Below are positions 8,557 through 17,085 of a DNA stretch of 64,000 nucleotides, in pieces. The stretch is taken from the NCBI RefSeq assembly GCF_000768555.3, contig NZ_KN293979.1, forward strand, positions 248,001 through 312,000, in the 5' to 3' direction. Origin of the DNA: Roseovarius mucosus DSM 17069. Lineage in GTDB: Bacteria; Pseudomonadota; Alphaproteobacteria; Rhodobacterales; Rhodobacteraceae. The first letter of the stretch is position 1. Each line of letters opens with the position of its first letter. Under the pieces are notes generated by a model. It had not been told where the DNA came from. It was given only the letters and a program-made list of their open reading frames with translations, and did not search any database. The position numbers were made by a program, and so were the translations under genes.

Positions 8557-9740
8557 GATTTTCCTCGATAAATGAAAGGCTTGCCGGGCTTGGCGGGGCC
8601 AAGTGGGAAGTGCATGCGCGGGCCAAGGAGATGGCGCGCGCGGGTCGTGACGTGATCCGTCTGACCATTGGCGAGCCGGATGTGCCCACGCCCGAGCGCC
8701 TGAAGGACGCTGCCTATGCCGCGATGAAGGTGGGGCGTACGGGCTATTCGGACGGGCGCGGTGAGCCGGGATTGCGCGCGGCACTTGCGGAAAAATACAG
8801 CAAAAACAGGGGCCGCGCGTTTCACCCCGATCAGGTGATGTGCTTTCCGGGCACGCAAACCGCGCTCTATGCGGTGATGATGGCGGTGGCGGAAACGGGC
8901 GCCGAAGTGTTGGTGGGCGATCCGATGTATGCCACCTACGAGGGGGTCATTCGCGCCACGGGGGCTGCGATGGTGCCGGTACCTCTGAGGCCCGAGAACG
9001 GATTTCGCATGGCGGCGGCGGATGTGGCCCCCCTGATAACCCCGAGAACACGCGCGATTTTATTGACCACACCGCACAATCCCACGGGGGCGATTCTGAC
9101 CCGTGCCGATATTGCGGCACTTGGGCGGTTGGCGGTTGAGCATGATCTCTGGATCATTTCGGACGAGGTCTACGAAGATCTGGTGTTTGAGGGGTCCGAG
9201 TTTGTCTCGCCTTTGTCCGATCCGGATTTGGCGGAGCGGGTGGTTGCGGTGTCGTCGATTTCCAAAAGCCACGCCGCACCGGGATTTCGCAGTGGTTGGT
9301 GTATTGGGTCGCTCGAATTTACCGCGCATTTGCTAGCGCTGTCCGAGACAATGCTCTTTGGAAATCAACCGTTTATCGCGGATATGACGGAGCAGGCGGT
9401 GCGTGAGGGATCGGATGTTGCGGCTGGCATGCGGCAGAGGTTCGCCGCGCGTGCAGACCTCTTGGCGGCGCGGTTGGAGCGGGAAACGGCGCTGCGCGTG
9501 CATCGCCCCGAGGCGGGGATGTTCGCGATGGTGGACATTGCCGCGACGGGGCTGGATGGGGAAAGCTATGCCTTTGATCTCTTGGAGAAAACCGGCGTGG
9601 CGGTGATGCCGGGAGCGTCCTTTGGCAAGACGCTCGACTCATGGGTGCGGTTGGCGCTGACGGTGGAGGATGCGCCCTTTGCCGAGGCCATTGACAGGAT
9701 CGTGGCCCATGCCAATGCGCGGCGCGTCAAGATCGCATGA
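8553..9740 (+). CDS. PLP-dependent aminotransferase, class I/II
   Basis: 395 residues, fold-type I. The PLP-binding lysine is K238 in SSISKSHAAPGFRSGW; N176 in TPHNPTGA, D204 in SDEVYEDL and R246 also match the family. The N-terminal IGEPDVPTPE and GYSDGRGEPGLR are typical of aspartate-aminotransferase-like enzymes. The amino acid substrate cannot be read from the sequence. It is translationally coupled to the TetR gene and followed after 24 bases by the DDAH gene, which suggests a role in processing an arginine- or citrulline-related amino acid. Length is normal. Confidence 0.88.
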   Translation: MRFSSINERLAGLGGAKWEVHARAKEMARAGRDVIRLTIGEPDVPTPERLKDAAYAAMKVGRTGYSDGRGEPGLRAALAEKYSKNRGRAFHPDQVMCFPGTQTALYAVMMAVAETGAEVLVGDPMYATYEGVIRATGAAMVPVPLRPENGFRMAAADVAPLITPRTRAILLTTPHNPTGAILTRADIAALGRLAVEHDLWIISDEVYEDLVFEGSEFVSPLSDPDLAERVVAVSSISKSHAAPGFRSGWCIGSLEFTAHLLALSETMLFGNQPFIADMTEQAVREGSDVAAGMRQRFAARADLLAARLERETALRVHRPEAGMFAMVDIAATGLDGESYAFDLLEKTGVAVMPGASFGKTLDSWVRLALTVEDAPFAEAIDRIVAHANARRVKIA

Positions 9741-9764
9741 AATCAAATGTAATCAGAGGGTTAT

Positions 9765-10550
9765 ATGATGAATTCCAGCTATGAATTCCGCCGGGCGATC
9801 ACCCGAAAACCGGGTCGGAGCATTGTGGATGGCTTGCGGGCCGAGGATATTGGCACACCGGATCTGGCGCGTATGCTGGAGGCCCATGCCGCCTATGTGG
9901 CGACCCTGCGCAGCACCGGGGCGGAGGTGGTGGAATTGCCCGCGCTTGAAGCCTATCCTGACGCAGTTTTCGTAGAAGATACAATGCTTTGCCTGCCAGA
10001 GCTGGCCATTACCATGCGCCCCGGCGCGCCTTCGCGGATGGGAGAAGTGGCGGAGATGCGCCCGGCAATTGCGGGATTTTATGGCGACAGGATCGCAGAA
10101 ATCACCGCGCCGGGGACCATCGAGGGGGGCGATATTCTGGTGACGGGGCGCGAGATTCTGGTGGGGTTGTCGGCCCGGACCAATCGCGAAGGCGTGGCGC
10201 AACTAACTGATATTGTTAATAAATATGGCTACGCTTTGAGACTGGTCGAAACACCGGAGGGGGTTTTGCATTTCAAGACCGACTGTGGCCTCTTGGCCCC
10301 TGAAACCATCCTGAGCACACGCAGGCTGGCGGTGTCGGGCTGTTTCGAAGGCTATGAGGTGCTGCTTGTGCCCGACGGGGAGGAAGCGGCAAGTAACTGT
10401 ATTCGCTTCAATAATCTGGTGATCATGGCCGCAGGGTTCCCGCGCACGGCCGAGATGCTGGCGGCGCATGGTTATGAGGTTGTCCAGATCGACAACATCG
10501 AATGTGCCAAGCTCGATGGCGGGATGTCTTGTCTTTCGCTGCGATTCTGA
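9765..10550 (+). CDS. Dimethylarginine dimethylaminohydrolase (DDAH) family
   Basis: 261 residues. DDAH hydrolyses N-omega-methylated arginines to citrulline and methyl- or dimethylamine. The amidinotransferase-fold catalytic residues are all present: E120 in TIEGGDIL, H169 in VLHFKTDC and nucleophile C256 in GGMSCLSLRF. FVEDT (69-73) and the substrate-loop-like TMRPGAPSR also match. The size fits DDAH rather than the larger arginine deiminases. Two ATGs are adjacent (9765, 9768). The gene lies between an aminotransferase and an FAD oxidoreductase and opposite a basic amino acid importer, suggesting methylarginine breakdown. A related deiminase or hydrolase specificity is possible. Confidence 0.88.
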   Translation: MMNSSYEFRRAITRKPGRSIVDGLRAEDIGTPDLARMLEAHAAYVATLRSTGAEVVELPALEAYPDAVFVEDTMLCLPELAITMRPGAPSRMGEVAEMRPAIAGFYGDRIAEITAPGTIEGGDILVTGREILVGLSARTNREGVAQLTDIVNKYGYALRLVETPEGVLHFKTDCGLLAPETILSTRRLAVSGCFEGYEVLLVPDGEEAASNCIRFNNLVIMAAGFPRTAEMLAAHGYEVVQIDNIECAKLDGGMSCLSLRF

Positions 10551-10602
10551 TCTTACACTTCTTACGAAATGAAGCGGATTTTGTAAGGTCCACAGCCGCG
10601 CC

Positions 10603-11952
10603 ATGACGGTGCGAGATCGGGATAGTGTCATGCGGATCGAATGGGCACGGGAGGCCGATCTTGGCACCCCTTACTGGTGGTCGGCGCTGAGCGCGCCCGA
10701 GGCGGGCGAGGACCTGCCCGACACCTGTGATGTGCTGGTGATCGGGGCGGGCTATGCCGGGCTTTCGGCGGCGCTGGCGGCGCATGAGGGCGGCGCGCGG
10801 GTGGTCGTGGTCGATGCGGCGGAGCCGGGGCATGGGGCCTCGACCCGGAATGGCGGCATGTTCGGGGCGCATCCGCGTCTGGGCTGGGCCGAGTTGGAGG
10901 CGAAGTTCGGGGCCAAGGCGGCGGACGCGCTTTTCGCTGAGGCGAAGCCCGCGCTCGACTGGGCCAAGGATCTGATCGCGCGTGAGGGGATTGATTGCGA
11001 TTTCCAGAACACGGGGCGTGTGCAGCTGGCCTATACGCCCAAGCATTTCGCAAATCAGCGCCGGATGGCCGAGGTCGTGAGCGCGAAATCAGAGGTCAAG
11101 GTGCGCCTGATCGAGCGTGCCGACTTGGGGCAGGAGATCACGACCGAGAAATATCATGGCGGGCTGCTATTCTCCGAGCATGGCGCGATTCATCCGGCCA
11201 AGTTCCATCAGGGCCTCTTGCGCGCGGTGCGGGGGCGGGGTGTGCCGGTGGTGGCCCATGCAGCGGTAACGGCGCGCGAGGCCGAAGTTGCGGGATACCG
11301 GGTGCAGACCGCCAAGGGGGTAATCCGCGCGGCCAAGGTTGTGCTGACCACCAATGGCTATACCAGCCGCCCGTTTCGCTGGCACATGGCGCGGGTGTTT
11401 CCGTTGCCGTCCTATATCATCGCGACCGAGGAATTGCCGTCGAACCTGATCGGCCATATCGCGCCGGGGCGGCGGATGATGGTCGAGACACGGGCGCGGC
11501 ACAGTTACTTCCGCATTTCGCCGGATGGCCGCCGGGTGCTCTTTGGTGGGCGGGCGTCGATGGCGGAGATGGGGCCAGAGGCGGCGGCGGCGCAGCTTTA
11601 CAAGGTCATGGTGGGGATCTGGCCGGACTTGAAGGGCGTCAAGCTCAGCCATTCGTGGCGGGGGTTCACCGGCTACAGTTTCTCGCACATGCCGCATGTG
11701 GGGCATGACGAGGGGGTGCATTACGCGATGGGATTCTCTGGCTCGGGCACGGTGATGGCGCCTTGGCTGGGTTCCAAGGCCGCCTATCAAGCGATTGGCG
11801 ATGCGCGGGGGGCGACGGCCTATAGCGCCACGCCGCTCAGCCGAAGCTGGCTGCATCCGGGCGAGCGGCCGCATTTTTTGCGGGCCGCGAATCTGTGGTA
11901 TCGGCAGGTCGTGGACCGGGTCGAGGAGTGGCAGGCGGGGGCCGGCCGGTAG
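10603..11952 (+). CDS. FAD-dependent oxidoreductase, DAO family (PuuB/OrdL-like)
   Basis: 449 residues from ATG 10603; ATG 10630 (MRIEWAREAD) is an alternative, neither having a strong ribosome-binding site. The FAD dinucleotide-binding motif is DVLVIGAGYAGLSAALAAHEGG, with GASTRNGGMFGAHPRLGW next to the isoalloxazine as in gamma-glutamylputrescine oxidases. The C-terminal LSHSWRGFTGYSFSHMPHVG and GFSGSGTVMAPWLG also fit. It oxidises an amine or secondary amine with loss of hydrogen to oxygen or a carrier. Last gene of the DDAH operon (52-base gap). Its amine could be derived from the DDAH reaction or be a polyamine; this is inference. Confidence 0.85.
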   Translation: MTVRDRDSVMRIEWAREADLGTPYWWSALSAPEAGEDLPDTCDVLVIGAGYAGLSAALAAHEGGARVVVVDAAEPGHGASTRNGGMFGAHPRLGWAELEAKFGAKAADALFAEAKPALDWAKDLIAREGIDCDFQNTGRVQLAYTPKHFANQRRMAEVVSAKSEVKVRLIERADLGQEITTEKYHGGLLFSEHGAIHPAKFHQGLLRAVRGRGVPVVAHAAVTAREAEVAGYRVQTAKGVIRAAKVVLTTNGYTSRPFRWHMARVFPLPSYIIATEELPSNLIGHIAPGRRMMVETRARHSYFRISPDGRRVLFGGRASMAEMGPEAAAAQLYKVMVGIWPDLKGVKLSHSWRGFTGYSFSHMPHVGHDEGVHYAMGFSGSGTVMAPWLGSKAAYQAIGDARGATAYSATPLSRSWLHPGERPHFLRAANLWYRQVVDRVEEWQAGAGR

Positions 11953-12159
11953 GGCGGCTGAGACATGGTTTGCCTCTTTTGCGGGCTATTCAATCGGCGG
12001 GATAGCGACACTGTGTCGGCGCTGCATCAGGCGCCGCGATTTCGTGATGCGCACGAAACGGTGTTTTGACTGTGAAGCTTTTGTGACCGCCATTGTCGTG
12101 GTCAGCCGATCGCACCAAAACGCGGCGGTTCAGATCCGAATTTTTCTGGAGGGACTTCC
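11953..12159. other. Intergenic region upstream of the first porin gene
   Basis: 207 bases with no convincing gene. It ends in CTGGAGGG six bases before the TTG start of the porin, a strong ribosome-binding site. No clear sigma-70 promoter match or palindrome could be singled out. Confidence 0.4.
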
Positions 12160-13347
12160 TTGAAAAACCTACTCACAAGCACCAGCGCGATTGCCCTTGG
12201 TGTTGTCATGGTCACACCCGCATCGGCCCAGGAATGGGACATGAAATGGGGCGGCTATTTCTCGAGCCACGTGGCCTATGCCAAGGTCGATTCGAATACC
12301 ATTCCGCACACCGGCGCCGACTTTGACGGTATCGACGTCTATAGCGAAACCGAGATCGAATTCACCCCGTCGGTGACGCTCGACAACGGCATGACCTTTG
12401 GCGTCAACGTGCAGATGGAAGGCACCAACAACGGTGGCGGTGCGACCGGCATCGACGAAAGCTATCTGACGATTTCGGGCGACTCGTTCGGCAAGATCGA
12501 TCTCGGCAACGAGAACTCGGCTGGCTACAAGATGATGGTGTCGGCACCGCAGATCGATGGCAGCATCTGGATCAACTCGCCCTCGATCTCGGGTTTCATT
12601 CCGATTTCGGTCAGCGCGGGCGGCAACCTGCCTTGGAACTTCCGTCAGTCGGCCATCTCGGCCTATACCGAGGTTCTGGGCAACAACGACGTGCCGCGGA
12701 TCAGCTACTATACACCGTCCTTCAACGGCCTGACGCTGGGTATCTCCTATGCAGCGTCTGACAACGTGGTCGGCACCGGTGCCAACGCGGGCAACAACTT
12801 TGGTGTCAACCGCAACGCGGGCGTCACGGACATTTTCGATATTGCTGTCGCCTATAGCGGGTCGTTCAGCGGCGTCGATCTGGACGCGTCTGCGCGTTGG
12901 GGCACGGCCGAGAACAACACCGGCATCGCGGGCACGGATGATCCCGAAGTTTGGGGTGTCGGTGCAACCGTCGGCTTCAATGGCTGGGCCTTTGGCGGCT
13001 CCTATTCCGAGAATGACAACGGCGGCCTGCTGCCGGATGAAGAGGGCTGGGCGTTTGGCATCACCTACGATCTCGAAGGTCCGTGGAAATTCGGGATCGA
13101 CACCTATCAGGGTGAGTACAGCGGCACAGGTGCTGCCTCGGGCGACAAGGCCGAGTTCGAAGCCTATCAGATCATCGGCAACCGCGAGCTGGGCCAAGGC
13201 GTGAGCTGGTCGATTTATGCCGTCTATGCGGAAGGCACGGTCAACTCTGACGCAGGCGGCACCTTTGCAGCCATCGCCGGCGGTCCGGTGGCCAATACCT
13301 CTGTTGAGGGCACGCTGATCGGTACGTCGATCAACCTGACCTTCTGA
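12160..13347 (+). CDS. Rhodobacter-type outer membrane porin, copy 1
   Basis: 395 residues from a TTG start; CTGGAGGG lies 6 bases upstream and the signal peptide MKNLLTSTSAIALGVVMVTPASA (cleavage after residue 23) begins exactly there. The mature protein starts QEWDMKWGGYFSSHVAYAKV and alternates beta-strand and polar-loop sequence, ending in the outer-membrane C-terminal phenylalanine (INLTF). It is a general diffusion porin of the alphaproteobacterial porin_4/porin family. It is highly similar to the second porin at 14047-15222 along its whole length, so the two arose by tandem duplication. A strong terminator follows. Confidence 0.9.
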   Translation: MKNLLTSTSAIALGVVMVTPASAQEWDMKWGGYFSSHVAYAKVDSNTIPHTGADFDGIDVYSETEIEFTPSVTLDNGMTFGVNVQMEGTNNGGGATGIDESYLTISGDSFGKIDLGNENSAGYKMMVSAPQIDGSIWINSPSISGFIPISVSAGGNLPWNFRQSAISAYTEVLGNNDVPRISYYTPSFNGLTLGISYAASDNVVGTGANAGNNFGVNRNAGVTDIFDIAVAYSGSFSGVDLDASARWGTAENNTGIAGTDDPEVWGVGATVGFNGWAFGGSYSENDNGGLLPDEEGWAFGITYDLEGPWKFGIDTYQGEYSGTGAASGDKAEFEAYQIIGNRELGQGVSWSIYAVYAEGTVNSDAGGTFAAIAGGPVANTSVEGTLIGTSINLTF

Positions 13348-13370
13348 TCCATTTGTGAAAAAGAGTGCGG

Positions 13371-13398
13371 CGCGCGGGGGTCATTCCCCGCGCGTTTT
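13371..13398 (+). terminator. Rho-independent terminator after porin 1
   Basis: Nine-base arms CGCGCGGGG and CCCCGCGCG with a 6-base loop, followed by TTTT, 24 bases after the porin stop codon. Confidence 0.8.
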
Positions 13399-13470
13399 GC
13401 ATGTCTGGTGCTTGTCCTTGCCCGCAGCCCTGCGATGATGGGATGGATCAGCCATCGAAAGGAACAGGTG

Positions 13471-13857
13471 ATGAGCACATTCGACGAGAATCTCTTTCTC
13501 AAGGGGTTGGAGCAGCGCAAGGCGACGCTTGGGGCGGAGTATGTCGAGCGCAGTCTGGAAGCAGCGGATGAGTTTACCCGCCCGTTTCAAGAGGCGATGA
13601 CGGCCTGGTGCTGGGGGTTTGGCTGGGGCGATGAGGTGATTCCGGCCAAGACGCGCAGCATGATGAATCTGGCCATGCTGGGGGCGCTGGGCAAGATGCA
13701 TGAATGGGAATTGCATTGCCGCGGTGCCATCAACAACGGGGTCACGCCAGAGGAAATTCGCGCGATTATCCATGTTGTTGGAATTTATTGTGGCGTGCCG
13801 CAGGCTCTTGAATGTTTCCGGGCGGCAAAAAAAGTGCTGGACGCGCAACAAGGTTGA
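13471..13857 (+). CDS. Carboxymuconolactone decarboxylase family protein
   Basis: 128 residues from the ATG at 13471 (AAAGGAACAGGTG upstream). It is close to gamma-carboxymuconolactone decarboxylase: RKATLGAEYVERS, WCWGFGWGDEVIPAKTRSMMNLAMLGALGKMHEWELH and NNGVTPEEIRAIIHVVGIYCGVP. PcaC converts gamma-carboxymuconolactone to beta-ketoadipate enol-lactone in protocatechuate breakdown. No other pca genes are nearby, so the exact reaction is uncertain. The thiol-peroxidase CXXC of the AhpD branch is absent, which argues for the PcaC-like branch. It sits alone between two porin genes. Confidence 0.82.
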   Translation: MSTFDENLFLKGLEQRKATLGAEYVERSLEAADEFTRPFQEAMTAWCWGFGWGDEVIPAKTRSMMNLAMLGALGKMHEWELHCRGAINNGVTPEEIRAIIHVVGIYCGVPQALECFRAAKKVLDAQQG

Positions 13858-13948
13858 TCGATGCGCCTTGTCTAAAAGGGCTCTGGGAAAGGGGTGTGGT
13901 TTCTGCGTCACATTCCGGGCGCGATGCGGTCAGAGCGGGGAGGTCGCG

Positions 13949-13977
13949 TTGACAGTTTGGGGGGTAATGGCGCATTT
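13949..13977 (+). promoter_or_regulatory. Possible -35 element upstream of porin 2
   Basis: TTGACA at 13949-13954 is a perfect -35 hexamer, 93 bases before the TTG start of the second porin. At 17-18 bases spacing the -10 position reads GCATTT/CATTTC, a poor match, so the promoter is only tentative. Confidence 0.3.
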
Positions 13978-14046
13978 CATAGCGCAAGCCGTTTCCAATG
14001 ACTGGTGCGGCGGATCTGATTAACCTGCTTCTGAGGAGGGACACCC

Positions 14047-15222
14047 TTGAAAAAGCAACTTCTGAGCACCAGCGCGATTGCTCTTGGCGTGGCATTTGCC
14101 GCACCGGCATCGGCACAGGAATGGAACATGGATTGGGGCGGGTTCTACAACTCGCACGTTGGCTATGTCACCGTTGATTCGAACACCCCTGCCCATGCTG
14201 GCGCGGATTTCGATGGCGTTGACGTGTTCGCGAACACCGAAATCCACTTCACCCCGTCGGTTACCCTGGACAACGGCCTGACCTTCGGCGTCGACATCCA
14301 GATGGAAGGCACCAACAACGGCGGTGGCGCAACCGGTATCGACGAAACCTATCTGACCATCAAGGGCGACACCCTGGGCCGCATCGACCTCGGCAACGAG
14401 AACTCGGCTGGCTACAAGATGACTGTCGCTGCTCCGCAGGTCAAAGGCGGCATCGGCATCAACTCTCCGTCGATCTCGGGCTTCGTTCCGATCTCGAACG
14501 GCGCTGGCGGCAACCTGCCCTGGCTGTTCCGTGACTCGGGCATTTCGTCCTATGCTGAAGTTCTCGGCAACAACGACGTGCCGCGCATCACCTATTACAC
14601 CCCGTCCTTCAACGGTCTGACCCTCGGCGTGTCCTACGCTGCGTCGTCGAACGTTGCAGGTGCCGGTGCAAACGCTGGTAACAACTTTGGTGTGAACCGC
14701 AATGCTGGCGTCACCGACATCTTCGACATCGGCCTGGCATACAGCCAGTCGTTCAATGGCGTTGATCTCGACCTGTCCGCACGTTGGGGCACTGCAGAGA
14801 ACAACACCGGCCTGGTCGGCACCGATGATCCCGAAGTGTGGAACGTTGGCGCAAGCATCGGCTTCAACGGCTGGGTCATCGGCGGTGGCTACGGCGAGAA
14901 CGACAACGGCGGTCTTCGCGCGTTTGACTCCGAAGGCTGGAGCCTCGGCGTGACCTATGACATCGCAGGTCCGTGGTCGGTTGGTTTCGACACCTACCAG
15001 GGTGAGTACAAAGGCATTGGCGCCGCATCCGGCGACACCGCTGAATACGAAGCCTACCAGCTGGTTGGCAGCCGTTCGCTCGGCGCTGGCGTGACCTGGG
15101 CCGTGTACGCTGCCTATGTTGAAGGTTCTGTGAACGCGAACCTCGGCGGCACCTTCGGTGCAAACGCCAACACCGAGACCGAAGGCACTGTCATCGGCAC
15201 CTCGATCAACCTGTCGTTCTAA
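14047..15222 (+). CDS. Rhodobacter-type outer membrane porin, copy 2
   Basis: 391 residues from a TTG start with GAGGAGGGAC upstream. Signal peptide MKKQLLSTSAIALGVAFAAPASA (cleavage after 23), mature start QEWNMDWGGFYNSHVGYVTV, terminal INLSF. It repeats nearly every landmark of copy 1 (VTLDNGLTFGVDIQMEGTNNG, IDLGNENSAGYKM, VLGNNDVPRITYYTPSFNGL). It uses noticeably more GCT, GTT and GGT codons than its neighbours, as expected for a very highly expressed protein. A strong terminator follows. It is probably the main general porin, copy 1 being a variant for other conditions (inference). Confidence 0.9.
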   Translation: MKKQLLSTSAIALGVAFAAPASAQEWNMDWGGFYNSHVGYVTVDSNTPAHAGADFDGVDVFANTEIHFTPSVTLDNGLTFGVDIQMEGTNNGGGATGIDETYLTIKGDTLGRIDLGNENSAGYKMTVAAPQVKGGIGINSPSISGFVPISNGAGGNLPWLFRDSGISSYAEVLGNNDVPRITYYTPSFNGLTLGVSYAASSNVAGAGANAGNNFGVNRNAGVTDIFDIGLAYSQSFNGVDLDLSARWGTAENNTGLVGTDDPEVWNVGASIGFNGWVIGGGYGENDNGGLRAFDSEGWSLGVTYDIAGPWSVGFDTYQGEYKGIGAASGDTAEYEAYQLVGSRSLGAGVTWAVYAAYVEGSVNANLGGTFGANANTETEGTVIGTSINLSF

Positions 15223-15243
15223 TAGACCGGTTAAAAGACAAGG

Positions 15244-15273
15244 GGCGGGGGGTGACATTTCCCCCCGCCTTTT
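15244..15273 (+). terminator. Rho-independent terminator after porin 2
   Basis: Perfect 9-bp stem GGCGGGGGG / CCCCCCGCC with an 8-base loop followed by TTTT, 22 bases after the porin stop. Confidence 0.85.
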
Positions 15274-15318
15274 CTATGTGTTCCGCCCATGTGAGCAAAC
15301 TGTGGAGGCCCGCGGGGC

Positions 15319-16149
15319 ATGAAGCGAAGCATCATCTGGCTGGCCTCTTATCCGAAGTCCGGGAATACGTGGACGCGGCTTTTCCTTGCCAATTACCTGA
15401 TGAACGCCCAAGAACCGGTGCCGATCAATCAGGCGCATCGGTTCGCCGTAGGCGATGCCGTGGTCAAGATGTACAACCGCGTCGCAGGGCGCGAGATTGA
15501 CCCCACGGACCTGTCGCTGTGCCTGCGGCTGCGCGAGGGTGTGCTGCGCGGGATCGTCGCCAACAACGCCGATGTGAATTTCGTCAAAACCCATAACGCG
15601 CGCGTGGCCCCGGAGCGGATCGATCTGATCCCCGATCGCTACACGCGCTCGGCCATTTATATCATCCGTAACCCGCTTGATATGGTGCTGTCCTACGCGC
15701 GCCATTACGGCATCACGCAAGAGGATGCGGCGCAGAAGATTTGCCATCCCGACAATGGCAATCTGCCGACCGAGACATCGGTCGCGCAATACCTCAGCAC
15801 CTGGGACTTGCACGTCAAGAGTTGGATGGCCTATGCGCCGTGGAAGCGGCTGATCGTGCGCTATGAGGATTTGCTCGACAATCCCGAGACGCATTTCGCC
15901 AAGGTGCTGGATTTGGTTGGCGTGCCGGTGGACAAGACGCGTTTGCAGAGGGCCATCCGCTTTTCCAGCTTTGACGAATTGTCGCGTCAGGAAGAGGAAC
16001 AGGGCTTTATCGAGCGGCCAGAGCAGAGCGAGAAATTCTTTGGCAAGGGCCAGAAGGATCAGTGGAAAACCGATCTCGACCCGGCGCTGGCGGAGATGAT
16101 CCGATCCAAGATGGGCGAGACGATGAAGCGATACGGGTATCTGGAATGA
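15319..16149 (+). CDS. Sulfotransferase domain protein 1
   Basis: 276 residues. The PAPS-binding P-loop is YPKSGNTW (11-18) right after SIIWLAS, and the 3'-phosphate motif is seen in RSAIYIIRNPLDMVLSYARHYG. FVKTHNAR supplies the catalytic-histidine-type TH. C-terminal FFGKGQKDQWKTDLDPALAEMI matches the conserved RKGxxGDWK motif of cytosolic sulfotransferases. It should transfer sulfate from PAPS to a hydroxyl or amino group of an unknown acceptor. Its stop overlaps the ATG of the next, paralogous sulfotransferase gene, so the two are coupled. No PAPS-synthesis genes are nearby. Confidence 0.87.
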   Translation: MKRSIIWLASYPKSGNTWTRLFLANYLMNAQEPVPINQAHRFAVGDAVVKMYNRVAGREIDPTDLSLCLRLREGVLRGIVANNADVNFVKTHNARVAPERIDLIPDRYTRSAIYIIRNPLDMVLSYARHYGITQEDAAQKICHPDNGNLPTETSVAQYLSTWDLHVKSWMAYAPWKRLIVRYEDLLDNPETHFAKVLDLVGVPVDKTRLQRAIRFSSFDELSRQEEEQGFIERPEQSEKFFGKGQKDQWKTDLDPALAEMIRSKMGETMKRYGYLE

Positions 16150-17015
16150 GCGATCTGCGGCGGATTATCTGGCTGGCAAGCTATCCCAAATCGGGCAATA
16201 CATGGATGCGCAGCCTCTTGGCGCATTACTTCATGCCTTTGGGAAAGGCACCGGATATCAATAACTTGCGGCAGTTTACCACCGGAGATACGCGGCAGGA
16301 TTTCTTTGATGCGGCCAATGGGGGCCCGTTTCGGGGGCAGGGGTTGGAGGATTGGATGCGGGTGCGCGGGCGCGCGCTGCGGCTGATTGCGGGCTCGAAA
16401 CCGGATCATCATTTCGTCAAGACCCATTGCCAGACGGTGCGGATTTTCGATCAGGATGTGATCCCGCCCGAACTGACCGCCGCCGCGATCTATATCATCC
16501 GCAATCCGTTCGATCTGGCCCCGTCCTTTGCCCGGCATCAGAATTGCGATCTGGACTTGGCGATCGAGCGGATGTGCAACCCCGACACGATCACCGGGAC
16601 GCCGAGCGGTATCATCGACCTGCTTGGCCGCTGGGATGATCACATTCGGGTCTGGACCAACGCGCCGGGCCTGCCCATCCATGTGGTGCGCTATGAGGAC
16701 CTCTTGCACAATCCCGGTCGCACCATGCGCGGATTGTTGGAGAAATTCCTCAAGGTCAAGGTGGACGGTCCCAAGCTGGCGCGGGCGATCAAGGCCACGA
16801 GTTTCGAGGCGATGAAGCGGCAGGAAGAGACGCTGGGTTTTGCCGAAAAGCCCAAGGGCATGACCGCGTTCTTTGCCAAGGGGCAGGCGGGGGTATGGCG
16901 CGAGGACCTGACGCCAGCTCAGGTGGCCAAGCTGCGCACGGCGTTTTTGCCGGCGCTTGAGCGGTGGTACCCCGAGATGCTCAAGGATACGGGGGCCGTG
17001 GCCGCGCAGGTCTGA
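16146..17015 (+). CDS. Sulfotransferase domain protein 2
   Basis: 289 residues, starting at the ATG that overlaps the stop of sulfotransferase 1. P-loop YPKSGNTW (13-20), HHFVKTHCQTV, AAIYIIRNPFDLAPSFARH and C-terminal FFAKGQAGVWREDLTPAQV give the same domain order as its neighbour. Similarity is moderate, so the two may act on different positions or acceptors, or form a heteromer (inference). The nearest other loci are porins upstream and a lipoprotein downstream, so the acceptor is not evident. Confidence 0.87.
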   Translation: MSDLRRIIWLASYPKSGNTWMRSLLAHYFMPLGKAPDINNLRQFTTGDTRQDFFDAANGGPFRGQGLEDWMRVRGRALRLIAGSKPDHHFVKTHCQTVRIFDQDVIPPELTAAAIYIIRNPFDLAPSFARHQNCDLDLAIERMCNPDTITGTPSGIIDLLGRWDDHIRVWTNAPGLPIHVVRYEDLLHNPGRTMRGLLEKFLKVKVDGPKLARAIKATSFEAMKRQEETLGFAEKPKGMTAFFAKGQAGVWREDLTPAQVAKLRTAFLPALERWYPEMLKDTGAVAAQV

Positions 17016-17085
17016 GGGCCATGCTGGCAATCGCGGGCCGGAGGGCTATGCTGAGCGTTATGAAACCGCAATCGGAGGGCCGGAG

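Noticed and set aside
12169..15258. Long minus-strand frames across both porins
   Set aside because: They are mirror frames of porin codons; no ribosome-binding site or domain.
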